Shown here piece after piece: positions 12,048 to 22,199 of a DNA stretch of 64,000 nucleotides. The DNA lies in assembly GCA_035048815.1 (NCBI GenBank), contig JAUCBN010000011.1, positions 20,414,001-20,478,000 of the forward strand, read 5' to 3'. Each line of letters begins with the position of its first letter. The first letter of the stretch is position 1. This DNA is from Abelmoschus esculentus. Lineage: Eukaryota; Streptophyta; Magnoliopsida; Malvales; Malvaceae. The notes below the pieces were generated by a model, which was not told where the DNA came from, did not search any database, and saw nothing but the letters and a program-made list of their open reading frames with translations. The translations under genes were made by a program, and so were the position numbers.

Positions 12048-14652
12048 ATGGCTAAGCGTCTGTATGAAGTTTGGAAGGGGAAAAATGTATGCTTTCTCTG
12101 CTTCTCAATGCTTAATTTTCCATTTCATTTCTATACGCTCAATGGCTCATGGTTTGATTGTTTTCTCAGTACATGTTAAATCTACCATTTTCTTTTTCCT
12201 TGTTAGCTGCAATGGTTCGGTTCTTTAGAAGAAACCCAGGATAGATCATAGATAGATTGTTCATTAGCATGTAAATCATTGTATTAGAGTGGATACTAAC
12301 GCTATCAATTCATTTGCATTTGAATCTTATGATGAAATGCATCAACCAACTTCCAGAATGCATGCTCTTGGTTCAGAACATTTGATTCCTCTCTTCACAA
12401 ATAGCTAGTGAAATTGGTGTAGAACTAGGGGTGACCGGTGAGCATTTGTGATCAACTCAATTTTTATTTTTCAAGTCAAAACTAGTTTGTGATATTCAAG
12501 TCCAGTTAAGTTGTTTGAGTGTTTGGTCAAGTTTAGTTGTGAACATTTTATAAGGTTACGGTACTAATTAGTTCCAATTTAAACGGTTTGCTATAAACAT
12601 ATAATACATGTATATATTCCTCTGTAGGTGGTATCTATATTAGACAAAATTGATAGACTCAGACTCAAACTTAAAAACAGATTCACTAATTACTAAAAAA
12701 TTCGAATTATTCGATTTTTCATTTTATAACTCAAACTTTATTTGAAACTTTTCAATCGAGTTTTTTCATGCGAAGTTGAGTCGAAAAATTTATTTTTTAG
12801 TCGAGTTTTGCTCTCAAGCCAATGAAATAAGCAAGGGACATAGCTCTTCTACCAAGTTAAGGAAACTAAAAATATGTTAGATTGTAGTGCAATAGCTTGA
12901 GGAACTTTTATTATCCTATATAAACAAATGCTTAGACACTTTATTGATATTTCTCTGGTTTGTTCCGTCACAATAGTCTTTTCATTCAGAAAAATGATCA
13001 TAATGTATGAAACGATGCTTGTCTATGTTGTACATAAGTGCACAGAATACATGTTTATAAGTATCAGGATTACCCTAATTTATGGACTTTTTCTGCACAC
13101 ACATTTATCTTATTTTGGCTTCATCCTGCAGAAATTTATTTTCAAGGGGAGGTTGATATTTGGTCCAGATGCTAACTCACTGATTTGCACCTCATTGCTT
13201 ATCATTGTTCCCGTTATCATCTTTTGCACAAATGTTGCTCGGAATCTCTTCAATGAAACATCGGGAAATATCGCTGGCTATGCAATTCTGATGGCGACAG
13301 TAGTTTTCACAGTCTATGTTCGTTCCTCTGATAAAACCCTTTGTGTTCTTTAAACGGCATTAAAACCTTGTACATCAATTTTTCTCTAGATTTCTGCTTG
13401 CAAAATTAAAATAGGTTCAGTTTTCCAGCAAGTTCATTTTTTATTGCATATTCTTTGACCATTATTCGATCATTAGGAGTAGCACAGGGAAACACAAGTT
13501 TTCAATTGTTATTCTTTAATTGATTATGATAGGTATTACTACTGCTGCTTCTTACCTCTGCTGGAGACCCTGGAATCGTTCCTCGCAATTTACATCCGCC
13601 AACAGAAGAAATATGTTATGATTCCTCGGCTTCAATTGATGTTGGTAGACAAACGCCAACCCCACGGCAGCCACCCACAAAAGTAGTTGTTGTCAATGGT
13701 GTTCCTGTTAGGGTGAAGTATTGTATCACATGCCAGTTGTATCGGCCACCTCGTTGCTCACATTGTTCTGTATGTGATAACTGTGTGGAAAGATTCGATC
13801 ACCATTGTCCTTGGGTAGGCCAGTGCATCGGATTGGTATGTGTGTCATCATTGTAAGAAAGATTTGCTCAATAATAAAGTAGTAACTTACTTTCTATCTA
13901 TATGCAGCGCAACTACCGCTCGTTCTTTCTGTTCATTTTGTCTTCGACCATCCTCTGCATCTTCATCTTTGCAATGTCTGCCTTGAACATAAAATGCCTT
14001 ACCGATGACTACGGAACAGTCTGGAAAGCAATAAAAGAGTCGCCGCTTTCGGTGGTACTAATGGTTTACTGCTTCATTTTCCTTTGGTTTGTTGGAGGAC
14101 TTACCTGCTTCCACTTGTATCTTATTGGCACAAACCAGGTGAGCATCCTTCTATGACATTTAGGGGTGTGGGAGGAAAGTATTACTATCATCTTGTTCTT
14201 CCTGTATGGGTTGCATTCGAGTACTCGGATTTGCTGCTTTTAGCTCCTATTGTTTGAATATGCTAAGATGATGTTTTATATCCATGTTTTGAATATCCGG
14301 TATATGTGTCGAATACGAATGTGATAACTAGAAGAAACAGTTTCTGATAGTGTATTTATTTCTTCAGACCACATACGAGACCTTCCGGTACCGAGGAGTA
14401 GAAAGGCCCCGAGTATACAATCGTGGATGCTTGAACAACTTTCAAGAAGTATTCTGCTCCAGGATCAAGCCTTCGAGAAACAATTTCCATGCTTATGTAC
14501 AAGAAAACGAAGGAGGGCTTAACCGGTGCTTGAACTCTGGTACTTACGTAGGTGATTTAAACAGAAACCATCGAGAAAAAGTAGAAGATGACCGAGAAAT
14601 AGGCGGCGACCTTCTCAAGATATCTCAACGCCGAGAAGCTGAAGATGTTTAA
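12048..14652 (+). CDS. Protein S-acyltransferase, DHHC type (5 exons, 347 aa)
   Basis: Attaches palmitate or similar acyl chains to cysteines of membrane proteins, in an endomembrane or the plasma membrane. Exons: 12048-12086, 13132-13317, 13533-13835, 13908-14138, 14368-14652. All introns are GT-AG and all joints fall between codons. The 13-residue first exon (MAKRLYEVWKGKN) matches the usual short start of this family. The conserved RLIFGPD follows at about 20-26. Four membrane segments lie near residues 31-50, 60-83, 182-202 and 222-250. The cysteine-rich domain (about 137-176) has the catalytic D164-H165-H166-C167, then CPWVGQCIG. A TTYE motif (254-257) and the NRGC..NF..VFCS region follow. 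The tail is charged. It resembles the Arabidopsis PAT01-PAT09 group, but the exact orthologue is not fixed. Intron 1 (1045 bp) carries a dispersed repeat. Everything expected of an active enzyme is present. Confidence 0.93.
12426..12825. repeat. hAT-like dispersed repeat in intron 1 of the DHHC gene
   Basis: The insert starts TAGGGGTGACCGGTGAGC, close to the start of the element at 11215. It continues with repeated words TCAAGT..AGTT and GTCGAAAAATTTATTTTTTAG. The right end and a target-site duplication were not found, so the limits are approximate and the assignment rests on the similar start. Confidence 0.4.
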
Positions 14653-15259
14653 GAGCAACCTCAACAAGCAGCAGCAGCAGCAGGCCTTAACCAAATCTCT
14701 TTAAGGCTAGTTGAGTTCATTTGGATAAAACTTAATCTTTGCCTAGAAATCCTAATGGCATGGATACTAAAGAATTTTGAAAGAAACTGCAGCATAGGCT
14801 AGTATTGATTGCTTTACCAGAGATCATATTTTTTTATACATGCACTGCAAACCCAATTTAGTTTTTTTAATATAAATATTCATCATCCAGTTAAATTACT
14901 TATAAAGGACTATTTAATCACAAAAAGTAGCTTTGTTTTTGGGTAATTATTCCATAATCGTATGGCAAAAAAACAAAAATAAATAAATAAATTTATACGT
15001 TAAAATTTAAATTCCTAATCATATATATTACCTTAATCTCTTAAATTCATTTCGGAACAATAAAAGCTTGCTTGTTTTATGTGAACCATGAAACCCACGG
15101 CAATCATTGGGTTTGCAGTGCATGTATAAAAAAATATATTTTTAATATATAAAAAAGGTAAGAGATTAAAAAAAAAAGGATTAACCCAATATATTTTTTA
15201 TATATTCTATTCAACTTTCTGTTTAAATATTTGGATTTTTTTTGTAGACTTATTCTAAA
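14653..15259. other. 3' flank of the DHHC gene, no further gene
   Basis: The 3' untranslated region of the DHHC gene presumably ends in the AT-rich part before about 14900. A dispersed repeat (14893-15090) and a low-complexity stretch follow, leading up to the plant-mobile-domain remnant. Confidence 0.5.
14893..15090. repeat. Dispersed repeat, copy 1 (second copy at 41563-41735)
   Basis: The two copies share a series of blocks in the same order: GACTATTTAATCACAAAAA, AATTATTCCAT, AATCTCTTAAATTC and TTGCTTGTTTAT. They are diverged, with small gaps. Neither copy codes for a protein. The family was not identified. Confidence 0.6.
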
Positions 15260-15775
15260 ATGACATTTGGTGAAGGAGAAGTTTTATTGTATCGTGATCC
15301 TGAACATATTTCCTCTCATATTAGTGATGAGAAAGTAAGTTATTTAAATAAAATTATGTCACCATTTTTAATTTTATATTAATTTATTATATAATTATTA
15401 TACATGTAGGGTGAAAAGCATATTATTCGTCGTCGAGGTTTAAAAATTAAGGAACCTTCAGAGCACATAATTTATTACTTACAGATTTCGGGTTTTTATA
15501 ATGCCTTATTTCTTCATGGATATAAAATTATTCCTGGATTGATTACTGGGTTGATAGAAAGATGGAGACCAGAAGCGCACACATTTCATTTTCCTTGCGG
15601 TGAATGCACAATAACTTTAGAAGACGTCGCAATACAATTAGGTGTACATATAAATGGTAACCCGTTGGTTGGACAGAACAACTATAATGTATTTGAGTTT
15701 TACGTACAATATCTTGGTAAAATTTCTCCGAAGGAATGTGTGAGCGGTTTACGTCTTAAGATTTCATGGCTGTAA
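15260..15775 (+). pseudogene. Plant mobile domain (MAIN/PMD-like) protein fragment
   Basis: Two exons can be read: 15260-15334 (MTFGEGEVLLYRDPEHISS...) and 15410-15775, joined by a GT-AG intron in frame. The second exon carries the plant mobile domain signature: ...GFYNALFLHGYKI, LITGLIERWRPEAHTFHFP, CGECTITLEDVAIQLGV and GLRLKISWL. The domain then stops after about 145 residues, where a full one would continue for over 200 more. The sequence downstream is a repeat array, so the gene is cut off. In plants this domain occurs both in host proteins (MAIN, MAIL1) and in transposable elements. A gypsy-type 3' end on the same strand follows downstream, so this copy may be cargo of that element; that is inference. 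Confidence 0.75.
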
Positions 15776-15789
15776 ATTGAATTTTTCGT

Positions 15790-16430
15790 AACAGAGACCT
15801 TGACGCAACAAGAACTTATATCCTTCGGGTCATCATTAAGTCCTTCACGCTTGATGTAAGTCCTTCGGGCTATCACCTTAGGGAGTGATGATATATTTTG
15901 CCCAAGAAAGGAGGCAATTTGATCTTAAATCCTTTGGGTCAATATTAAATCCTTCGAGCATGATATTAAGTCCTTCAAGCCATCACCTTCAAGAGTGATG
16001 ATATCATTTGCACAAGTAATGAGGTAATTAAATCTTAAATCCTTCAGGTCATCATTAAGTCCTTTAGTTACGATGTTAAATCCTTTAGGTCATCATTAAG
16101 ACCTTCGAGCATAATGTTAAGTCCTTCGGGCTGATATCTTTAAAAATGATGAGAATTTTTCAAGGACTATCAAAATAAGATAATGAGATGTTGAAAATAA
16201 AAAAATCAATAAAAAAGTGAAAAGAAAAAGAAAAGGAAAAAACGAAAAAGAAAATGAGAAAAAGAAAAAGAGAAATAAATAAATAAAAAAGGAAAAAATG
16301 AAAGATTTATGATGCAAATAAATCACTCTCGAGCAAGATCGATCAAGATAAACCAATAGTGAGTTCGGACGAGAAAATGTTCAGACTTGAGCAGAAAAGC
16401 AATAACGATAGAGATCTCAAGTGTTAAATG
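15790..16430 (+). repeat. Degenerate repeat array and purine-rich tract (gypsy 3' UTR, left part)
   Basis: From 15790 to 16135 short words recur: (A)AGTCCTTCGGG, TCCTTCAAGC, GTCATCATTAAG and GAGTGATGATAT(C/A), with a loose longer period of about 120-130 bp. A purine-rich run (about 16190-16290) follows. With 20583-21036 it appears to form one 3' non-coding region of a plus-strand gypsy element, split by the copia insertion at 16431-20582. Confidence 0.55.
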
Positions 16431-16736
16431 TGTAGAAAATCAACTTCCAACTTTGTGAAAAAATAAAATAATATTGAAAAAAGAAAAAAGAAAATTTAAG
16501 CTTTTTGTGAAACGGAAGAAGAAACATAATTGATTTTATGTTGTTGAATGAATGATTTTGTTTACACAAGCTAATGCCTTTTTATAGGCTTTAGAATAAG
16601 ACTTTGAATAGGATTAGAAGTCCTAATTACTTTAGGCTTTTAATCCTATTAACTTAAGACTTTTAATTCTACTAAAATTATCTCTAAGTAATAGATCCTA
16701 ACTCAAATTCCTACCAATACTATATATATAATCTCA
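16431..16736 (-). repeat. 3' LTR of the copia element
   Basis: 306 bp, with TG...CA ends on either strand (TGTAGAAAATC at 16431, ATAATCTCA at 16736). It contains a TATA box on the minus strand (GCCTATAAAAAGGC, about 16575-16588). Confidence 0.9.
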
Positions 16737-16754
16737 TACTCCCCCTCAAGTTGG
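16737..16754 (-). promoter_or_regulatory. Polypurine tract of the copia element
   Basis: On the minus strand this reads CCAACTTGAGGGGGAGTA and directly abuts the TGAGATT start of the 3' LTR, the normal plus-strand primer position. Confidence 0.85.
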
Positions 16755-16772
16755 AGAATATATATTTTATAT

Positions 16773-17405
16773 TCACAACTTGAATAGAAACTTGTCGAAT
16801 GAAGCTTTTGGTAATGCTTTTATAAACACGTCTGCCACTTGTTCTTCTGTAGGAACATAGGATAAAGAAGCTGTCCCATTAGTAATCTTTTCTGAGATAA
16901 AATATCTATCAATATCTACATGTTTCGTCCTATCATGATGAACTGGATTTCTAGCAACTTGTATGGCAGATTGATTATCACAAAAAATCTCGAATTTTTC
17001 CTCTTGATTCACATTTAGCTCTTTCAGTAGCTTTAATAACCAAATTCCTTCACACATTCCCAATGCTAAAGCCCTATATTCTGCTTCAGCGCTGCTTTTA
17101 GATACAACTGTTTGTTTCTTACTTTTCCAAGTCACTAGATTTCCCCAAACAAAGGAACAATAACCACTAGTTGATCTTCTTTCTGTCAGTTCACCTGCCC
17201 AGCTTGAATCTGAAAAAATCTGAATAGAACGTTCTTGAGTCTTTTTAAATAGCAGTCCATGCTCTGGTGTCCCTTTCAAGTATCTCAAAATTCTAATTGC
17301 AGCTTCCATGTGATCCTCCCTTGGATCAGTCATGTGTTGACTGATAACATTAACTGGAAAGGCAATATCTGGTCTGGTTAATGATAAATAAATTAACTTT
17401 CCCAC
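16773..17405 (-). pseudogene. Copia RNase H domain
   Basis: A 210-residue frame that is the C-terminal end of the copia polyprotein. It holds the end of the RT connection (LTRPDIAFPVNVISQHM), then RNase H with IFSDSSWAG, the KSKKQTVVSKSSAEAEYRAL box, the IFCDNQSAI box and the HVDIDRYFISEKI box. A stop codon between 17405 and 17412 separates it from the reverse-transcriptase frame upstream. Catalytic acidic residues appear present. It would degrade the RNA strand during cDNA synthesis. Confidence 0.85.
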
Positions 17406-17411
17406 TAACCT

Positions 17412-19184
17412 TTAAAATTTACCCTTATCAACTTTATGGCTTGAGTCATCTTTACTAAATTTTAATCCTGCTTCCATAGGAGTATCAACTGGTTTGCATC
17501 CTAGCATCCCAGTTTTATTAAGTAAATCAAGAACATACTTTCTTTGATTTATTACTAAACCTTTGCTCGACCTAGCAACCTCCATGCCAAGAAAGTATCT
17601 AAGTTTTCCTAGGTCTTTTGTTTCAAACTCTGTATTTAATAACCTTTTCAGGTGACTTATCTCTTCCTCATCATCACTTGTCAGAATTATGTCGTCCACG
17701 CACACTATTAAAATAATCCTTTTATTGTTAGAGGTTATCTTAATGAAGAGTGTGTGATCTGCTAAGGATTGTTTGTATCCAGCTTTCAGAATCACCTTGG
17801 TGAATCTGTCAAACCAGGCTCTAGGCGACTGTTTCAAACCATAGATAGATTTATTAAGTCTACAAACTTTCTGATCACCTTTTATCGACTTCAAACCCGA
17901 AGGTACTCTCATGTACACTTCTTCTTCCAATTTTCCATTAAGAAAAGCATTCTTAATGTCAAGTTGATGCAGCATCCAGTCTTTGTTTACTGCCAAACTT
18001 AAAAGAACTCTAATTGTATTTAGCTTAGCTACAGGAGCAAAAGTCTCATTATAATCAATTCCATAGGTTTGAGTAAAACCTTTGGCTACCAACCTTGCTT
18101 TATACCTTTGTATACTACCATCAGAGTTGTATTTTATAGAGAACACCCACTTGCATCCAACTGGTTTCTTGCCCTGCGGAAGATCTGTAAGGGTCCAAGT
18201 ATCATTCTTTTCAAGTGCTTCAATCTCCTCTTCAACAGCTCTTCTCCATTTAGAATCATTTAGAGCCTCCTCAATAGTGTCAGGTATTTGTTCTTTATCT
18301 AAGCAAACTGTAAAAGCCTTGAAAGATAGCATTAGATTACCATAAGCAACATACCTCTGAATGGGATGCTTTGTACATTCTCTTATCCCTTTCCTTTTAG
18401 CAATTGGTAAATCATCAACCTCAGGTAACGAGGAAGGAATCTCAGTTAGAGCATTACCTTCATCATTCTCATTGGCAACTGAACTCAAGTCCAATTCTTG
18501 GCAAGTGTCAGATTGCAAAACAGTCTCTAGAATAGTTTTCTGTTTTCTGGTGTAAACTTTCAATTGCTTAGAGGGTTGAGGAGTTTGTGAGGGAGGTTTA
18601 GGTGAGAATTGAGGAGTAGTAACAATAGGTGAAGGATGAAAAGTTGTAGGTGTAGAAGTGGAAGAGCCATCAGGTTCAAATAACAAAGGATTATTAATAA
18701 ATAAATCTGAAGAATAAACCTGATTTCTGAGAGGCTGAAAAATATCATTATTCTCCCTCTGATTTTCAGTCAAGTGGAAATAAGGTTCATGTTCAAAAAA
18801 GGTGAGATCCATTGAAATAAAATTTTTTTGAGAAGGAAGATGGTAACATTTGTAGCCCTTCTTAAGTGAAGAATACCCTACCAAGACACACTTCAAAGAT
18901 CTAGGGTCTAGTTTTGACATAGAGGGAGCAGAATATTTTACAAACACAGTGCAACCAAAAACTTTAAAAGGAAGAATAGATGACAATGGTTTAAAATTTG
19001 GGTAATACTCTAAAAAAATAGCTCTAGGTGTTCTATGTTGCAAAACCTTACTAGGCATTCGATTAATGAGATAGGTCGCAGTTAATAAAGCCTCGCCCCA
19101 CAAATACTTAGGAGTGTTACTGGTGAACATCAAAGACCTAGTAACCTCTAACAAATGTCTATTTTTTTCTTTCTGCAACCCCAT
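17412..19184 (-). pseudogene. Copia integrase end and reverse transcriptase
   Basis: A 590-residue frame. It starts inside the integrase core (QKEKNRHLLEVTRSL, which holds the glutamate of the catalytic triad), passes the integrase C-terminal GYSSLKKGYKCY region and a proline/serine-rich linker, then enters reverse transcriptase: WVFSIKYNSDGSI, ARLVAKGFTQ, HQLDIKNAFLNG, YGLKQSPRAW and the active site VCVDD. It breaks at both ends, by a frameshift near 19165 and a stop at 17412. The related but more decayed element at 55539-59540 has YVDD at the same place. Confidence 0.88.
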
Positions 19185-19960
19185 TTTGTTGTGGTGTATC
19201 CACAGAAGTGCTTATTTGCAAAATCCCCTTTTTTGTTAAAAAATTCTCCCAATGACTTGGTAAAATATTCACTCCCATTATCAGATTTGAATATCTGAAT
19301 TTTACATCCAAATTGGGTTTCTACCATATGATAAAATTTCTCAAAAATAGAGACTACTTCAGATTTATCCCTTAACAAATATGTCCAAGTTATTCTACTA
19401 TGGTCATCAATGAAAGTGACAAACCACCTACTACCAGTTACATTCTTCACTCGAGAAGGACCCCAAACATCACTATGAATCAATGAAAAAGGGTGAGATG
19501 GTTTGTAGAAAGATGGTAAATAAGATGCTTTTGTCTGTTTAGCAAGAGGACATATATGACATTTAAAAGAACTTGGATTTTTATTAACAAACAATTTAGG
19601 GAATAATTTAGCAAGATAATGGAAATTAGGATGCCCTAACCTGAAATGCCATAACATTATATTATCAATTTGTCCTAAAGAAGTAAAGGAACAAGAAGTA
19701 TTTGGTATGGCAGTTGGTTGATTACCAAGAAGGACATAAAGACCATTTTGTAAGCTAGTATTGCCAAGCATTTTCCTCGAGTTCATTGCCTGTAAAAAAT
19801 AACCAGATTCAGTAAACTGTAATGAACACTTCAAATTCTTGGAGAGTTTACTAACAGAGATAAGATTGCAGGCAAGATTAGGCACAAACAGAACATTCAA
19901 GCAACAAGTTATCATTAATGAGGACCGAGCCACTTCCTTTGATAGGAGAAAAAGAGCCAT
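19184..19960 (-). pseudogene. Copia pre-integrase and integrase core
   Basis: Holds the zinc-binding part (LWHFRLGHPNFHYL ... CHICPLAKQ) and the first two catalytic aspartates (IHSDVWGPS and FKSDNGSEY). The third catalytic residue lies in the next frame because of a frameshift around 19165. A second frameshift near 19950 separates it from protease. Confidence 0.85.
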
Positions 19961-20219
19961 CAGCTGCTTTGATAGAACTTCTAGAAGATGAATCTAAAAA
20001 ATTAAGGAATAATTCTCTGTTACCAGTCATGTGATCAGATGCTCCAGAGTCGATGATCCATGTTGATGTACCTTTAGAAGAAAAGAGTGCAGTAGGAGAA
20101 CAAATATTTTGTATGTCTTTATCCTCTACGAGAACTAAATTTGTTTCACAGGTTACTGTCGAACCTGGAATTACTTGAAAAAACTCCAATCCAACCGTTT
20201 GTTTTGTTATGGGTAACAT
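19950..20219 (-). pseudogene. Copia protease (gag deleted upstream)
   Basis: About 90 residues carrying the aspartic protease active site WIIDSGASDHMTGN and the following SIKAADGSF. It begins MLPITKQT just after the 5' untranslated leader; the roughly 1 kb that should encode gag is absent. The first few residues may be the last piece of gag. Confidence 0.8.
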
Positions 20220-20275
20220 CTCAGAGGTTATCGAAAGGAATCCAATTAAGAATTCAGACTATGATCGATATTAGA

Positions 20276-20284
20276 CTGATACCA
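20276..20284 (-). promoter_or_regulatory. Primer-binding site of the copia element
   Basis: On the minus strand TGGTATCAG follows directly after the end of the 5' LTR (…TTTTCTACA). It matches the 3' end of initiator methionine tRNA, the usual primer of plant copia elements. Confidence 0.85.
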
Positions 20285-20582
20285 TGTAGAAAATCAACTT
20301 CCAACTTTGTGAAAAAATATTGAAAAAAGAAGAAAGAAAATTTAAGCTTTTTGTGAAACGGAAGAAGAAACATAATTGATTTTCTGTTGTTGAATGAATG
20401 ATTTTGTTTACACAAGCTAATGCCTTTTTATAGGCTTTAGAATAAGACTTTGAATAGGATTAGAAGTCCTAATTACTTTAGGCTTTTAATCCTATTAAAT
20501 TAAGACTTTTAATTCTACTAAAATTATCTCTAAGTAATAGATCCTAACTCAAATTCCTACCAATACTATATATATAATCTCA
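20285..20582 (-). repeat. 5' LTR of the copia element
   Basis: 298 bp. It differs from the 3' LTR by three substitutions and an 8-bp gap near its PBS side. Its TATA box lies at the equivalent position. Confidence 0.9.
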
Positions 20583-21036
20583 CAAAATGAGAAGATGAAG
20601 TTTTCAATTTAATCCATGATGAATTTGTATTAATTGATGACTTCACATTTTACAGGTTTAGAGATGAATTTGAATTCTAAAGTTTACCCAGCAAAGAGGA
20701 GTTCATAACGAGAAGAATTCAATTATCAATGCTTTTGAAGAGATAGAGGTACAAGATGAAGAGTTTCAAAAATAGTTCCAAGCTTTAGAGGATGAAGAAT
20801 TTCATAATGAGAAGAACAACTTCAGACATTATTGTTTGGCGAAAGATGAAGAATTTCCAATGAGAAAAACAACTTCAGATTCTGCAGTTCAATAGAAGTT
20901 TGAAGATTTTCCAATGAGAAAAATAACTTCAAGCTTAGGTAGTGTATAAAGTGGCTAAAAAGTTCAGACGAAATTCGTGTCTTTTTAGTCTTTGGTCGCC
21001 TCATGTTCCACAAAATTAAGCAAAGAGGGGAAGCTA
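20583..21036 (+). repeat. Gypsy 3' UTR with 54-bp tandem repeat and polypurine tract
   Basis: Units beginning GATGAAGAATTTC at 20791 and 20845, with a related third unit at about 20899, give a 54-bp period; a weaker earlier unit starts near 20694. Each holds (A)ATGAGAA(A/G)AA(C/T)AACTTCA. The tract AAAGAGGGGAAGCTA (21022-21036) then abuts the LTR start at 21037. With 15790-16430 this is the 3' non-coding region of a plus-strand Tat-type gypsy element. Confidence 0.65.
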
Positions 21037-22190
21037 TGATACTCAAATTTTATTAGGGTTAATTCGAGTATAAATAAGGCCCATATTATAAATAAATAAA
21101 TAAATATAATATAAATAATAAATAAATATTACATAAAAAGTATGATACAAAAAATATAAAGTTCCATTTACAACCAAATTTTCCCATATATTTCTATCTA
21201 ATATCTCGAAGCCCATTACAAACTCTAAAAGCCCAAAACAATTTTCCCACCCAAATCTAATATATTTTTGGATATAAGCCCAAACAACACACATGTGTTT
21301 CTTTTTCCCTCCAAAAACGTCGATGTGAGCTCTTTATTCACCCAAATATTCACCACGTTGATTGTTGATGTATACTTTGACTTGCTATAAATAACAGGAA
21401 AGAGAAGTGTTAGGGCACTAATTACAAAACGGTTACCAATTAATGGGGGTAGTTATCAAAAAAGCAATGATTGAGGATAATTATTATCGTAATAATGGAG
21501 AGGAGAGAGAAAGGAGCTGAAAAATTCACCATGAAGCGTGAAGGACGCCGAAACACCGAAAGGTTACCGAAGAAGAAGACCGGAACATCGCCGAAATACG
21601 CCAAACACACCGAATTTAATTTCGATCATCTTTTCTTTTATTTTCTTACAAACAAACATATACAGGTTACAAATTCTTGGAAATCGAAATGAAACACAAA
21701 CCTAGATCTAAGTGAAATAGAAAGTCAAAATTCTCATATGAGTTTCATCGCTGATGTGACATGAGATAGATCCGAGTGTTTAGGTGTTGATCAGAGTTGA
21801 AAATGATAGATTGAAAGAGAGTTTGATTTTGGGTAGATAGGTTTAGGTGGAGAAGATGTGAGATTTAGATGAATTGGGCTTTAGAATTAGATTTAGGAAA
21901 AACTTTGGGGGGTTTTAGAAATTTTTGAAGTTTTTCGGTGGTCAGAATGGTAACTAAAAGTTGCAAAGACAATGGAATACGGCGGCCAGAGCAGTGAAGA
22001 TGATGTTCAGATCTCGAACGGTGGTCAACAAACTGGTCGGAGTGGTGATCGACGGTGGTGATCTAGATCTAACGGCAGTAATAATAGAGGCCGGTGATGG
22101 TTTTCTTTGTGTTCATCAAGAACATGAAGAACACTTTGATGTGTTCTTATAGTTTGGGGGTTTAGATCTGGTGACAGCTTTGGAGTCTTG
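21037..22190 (+). repeat. LTR of the plus-strand gypsy element (right end uncertain)
   Basis: It starts TGATACTCAAATTTTATTAG right after the polypurine tract. A TATA box lies at about 21384 (GCTATAAATAA), followed by GC-richer transcribed-leader-like DNA to about 22150. No TSD was found. The right end appears to meet the Athila-type LTR. Small open frames inside resemble nothing known. Confidence 0.6.
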
Positions 22191-22199
22191 TATTTATGA

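Larger units (their letters stand above)
16431..20582 (-). mobile_element. Ty1/copia (Tork-like) retrotransposon lacking gag, 4152 bp
   Basis: Two LTRs bound the element (16431-16736 and 20285-20582), differing by about three substitutions and one 8-bp gap, so the insertion is recent. The primer-binding site next to the right LTR and the polypurine tract next to the left LTR show minus orientation. The left flank ends AAATG (16426-16430) and AAATG recurs at 20585-20589, two bases beyond the right LTR, a slightly displaced TSD. Order of domains: protease, integrase, reverse transcriptase, RNase H. Gag is missing: protease begins within about 220 bp of the PBS. Frame breaks occur near 19950 and 19165, and a stop occurs near 17410. 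Confidence 0.92.

Noticed and set aside
12928..13131. Open frame continuing upstream of DHHC exon 2
   Set aside because: It crosses the acceptor at 13130-13131 into intron 1. Family members start with the short first exon found at 12048.
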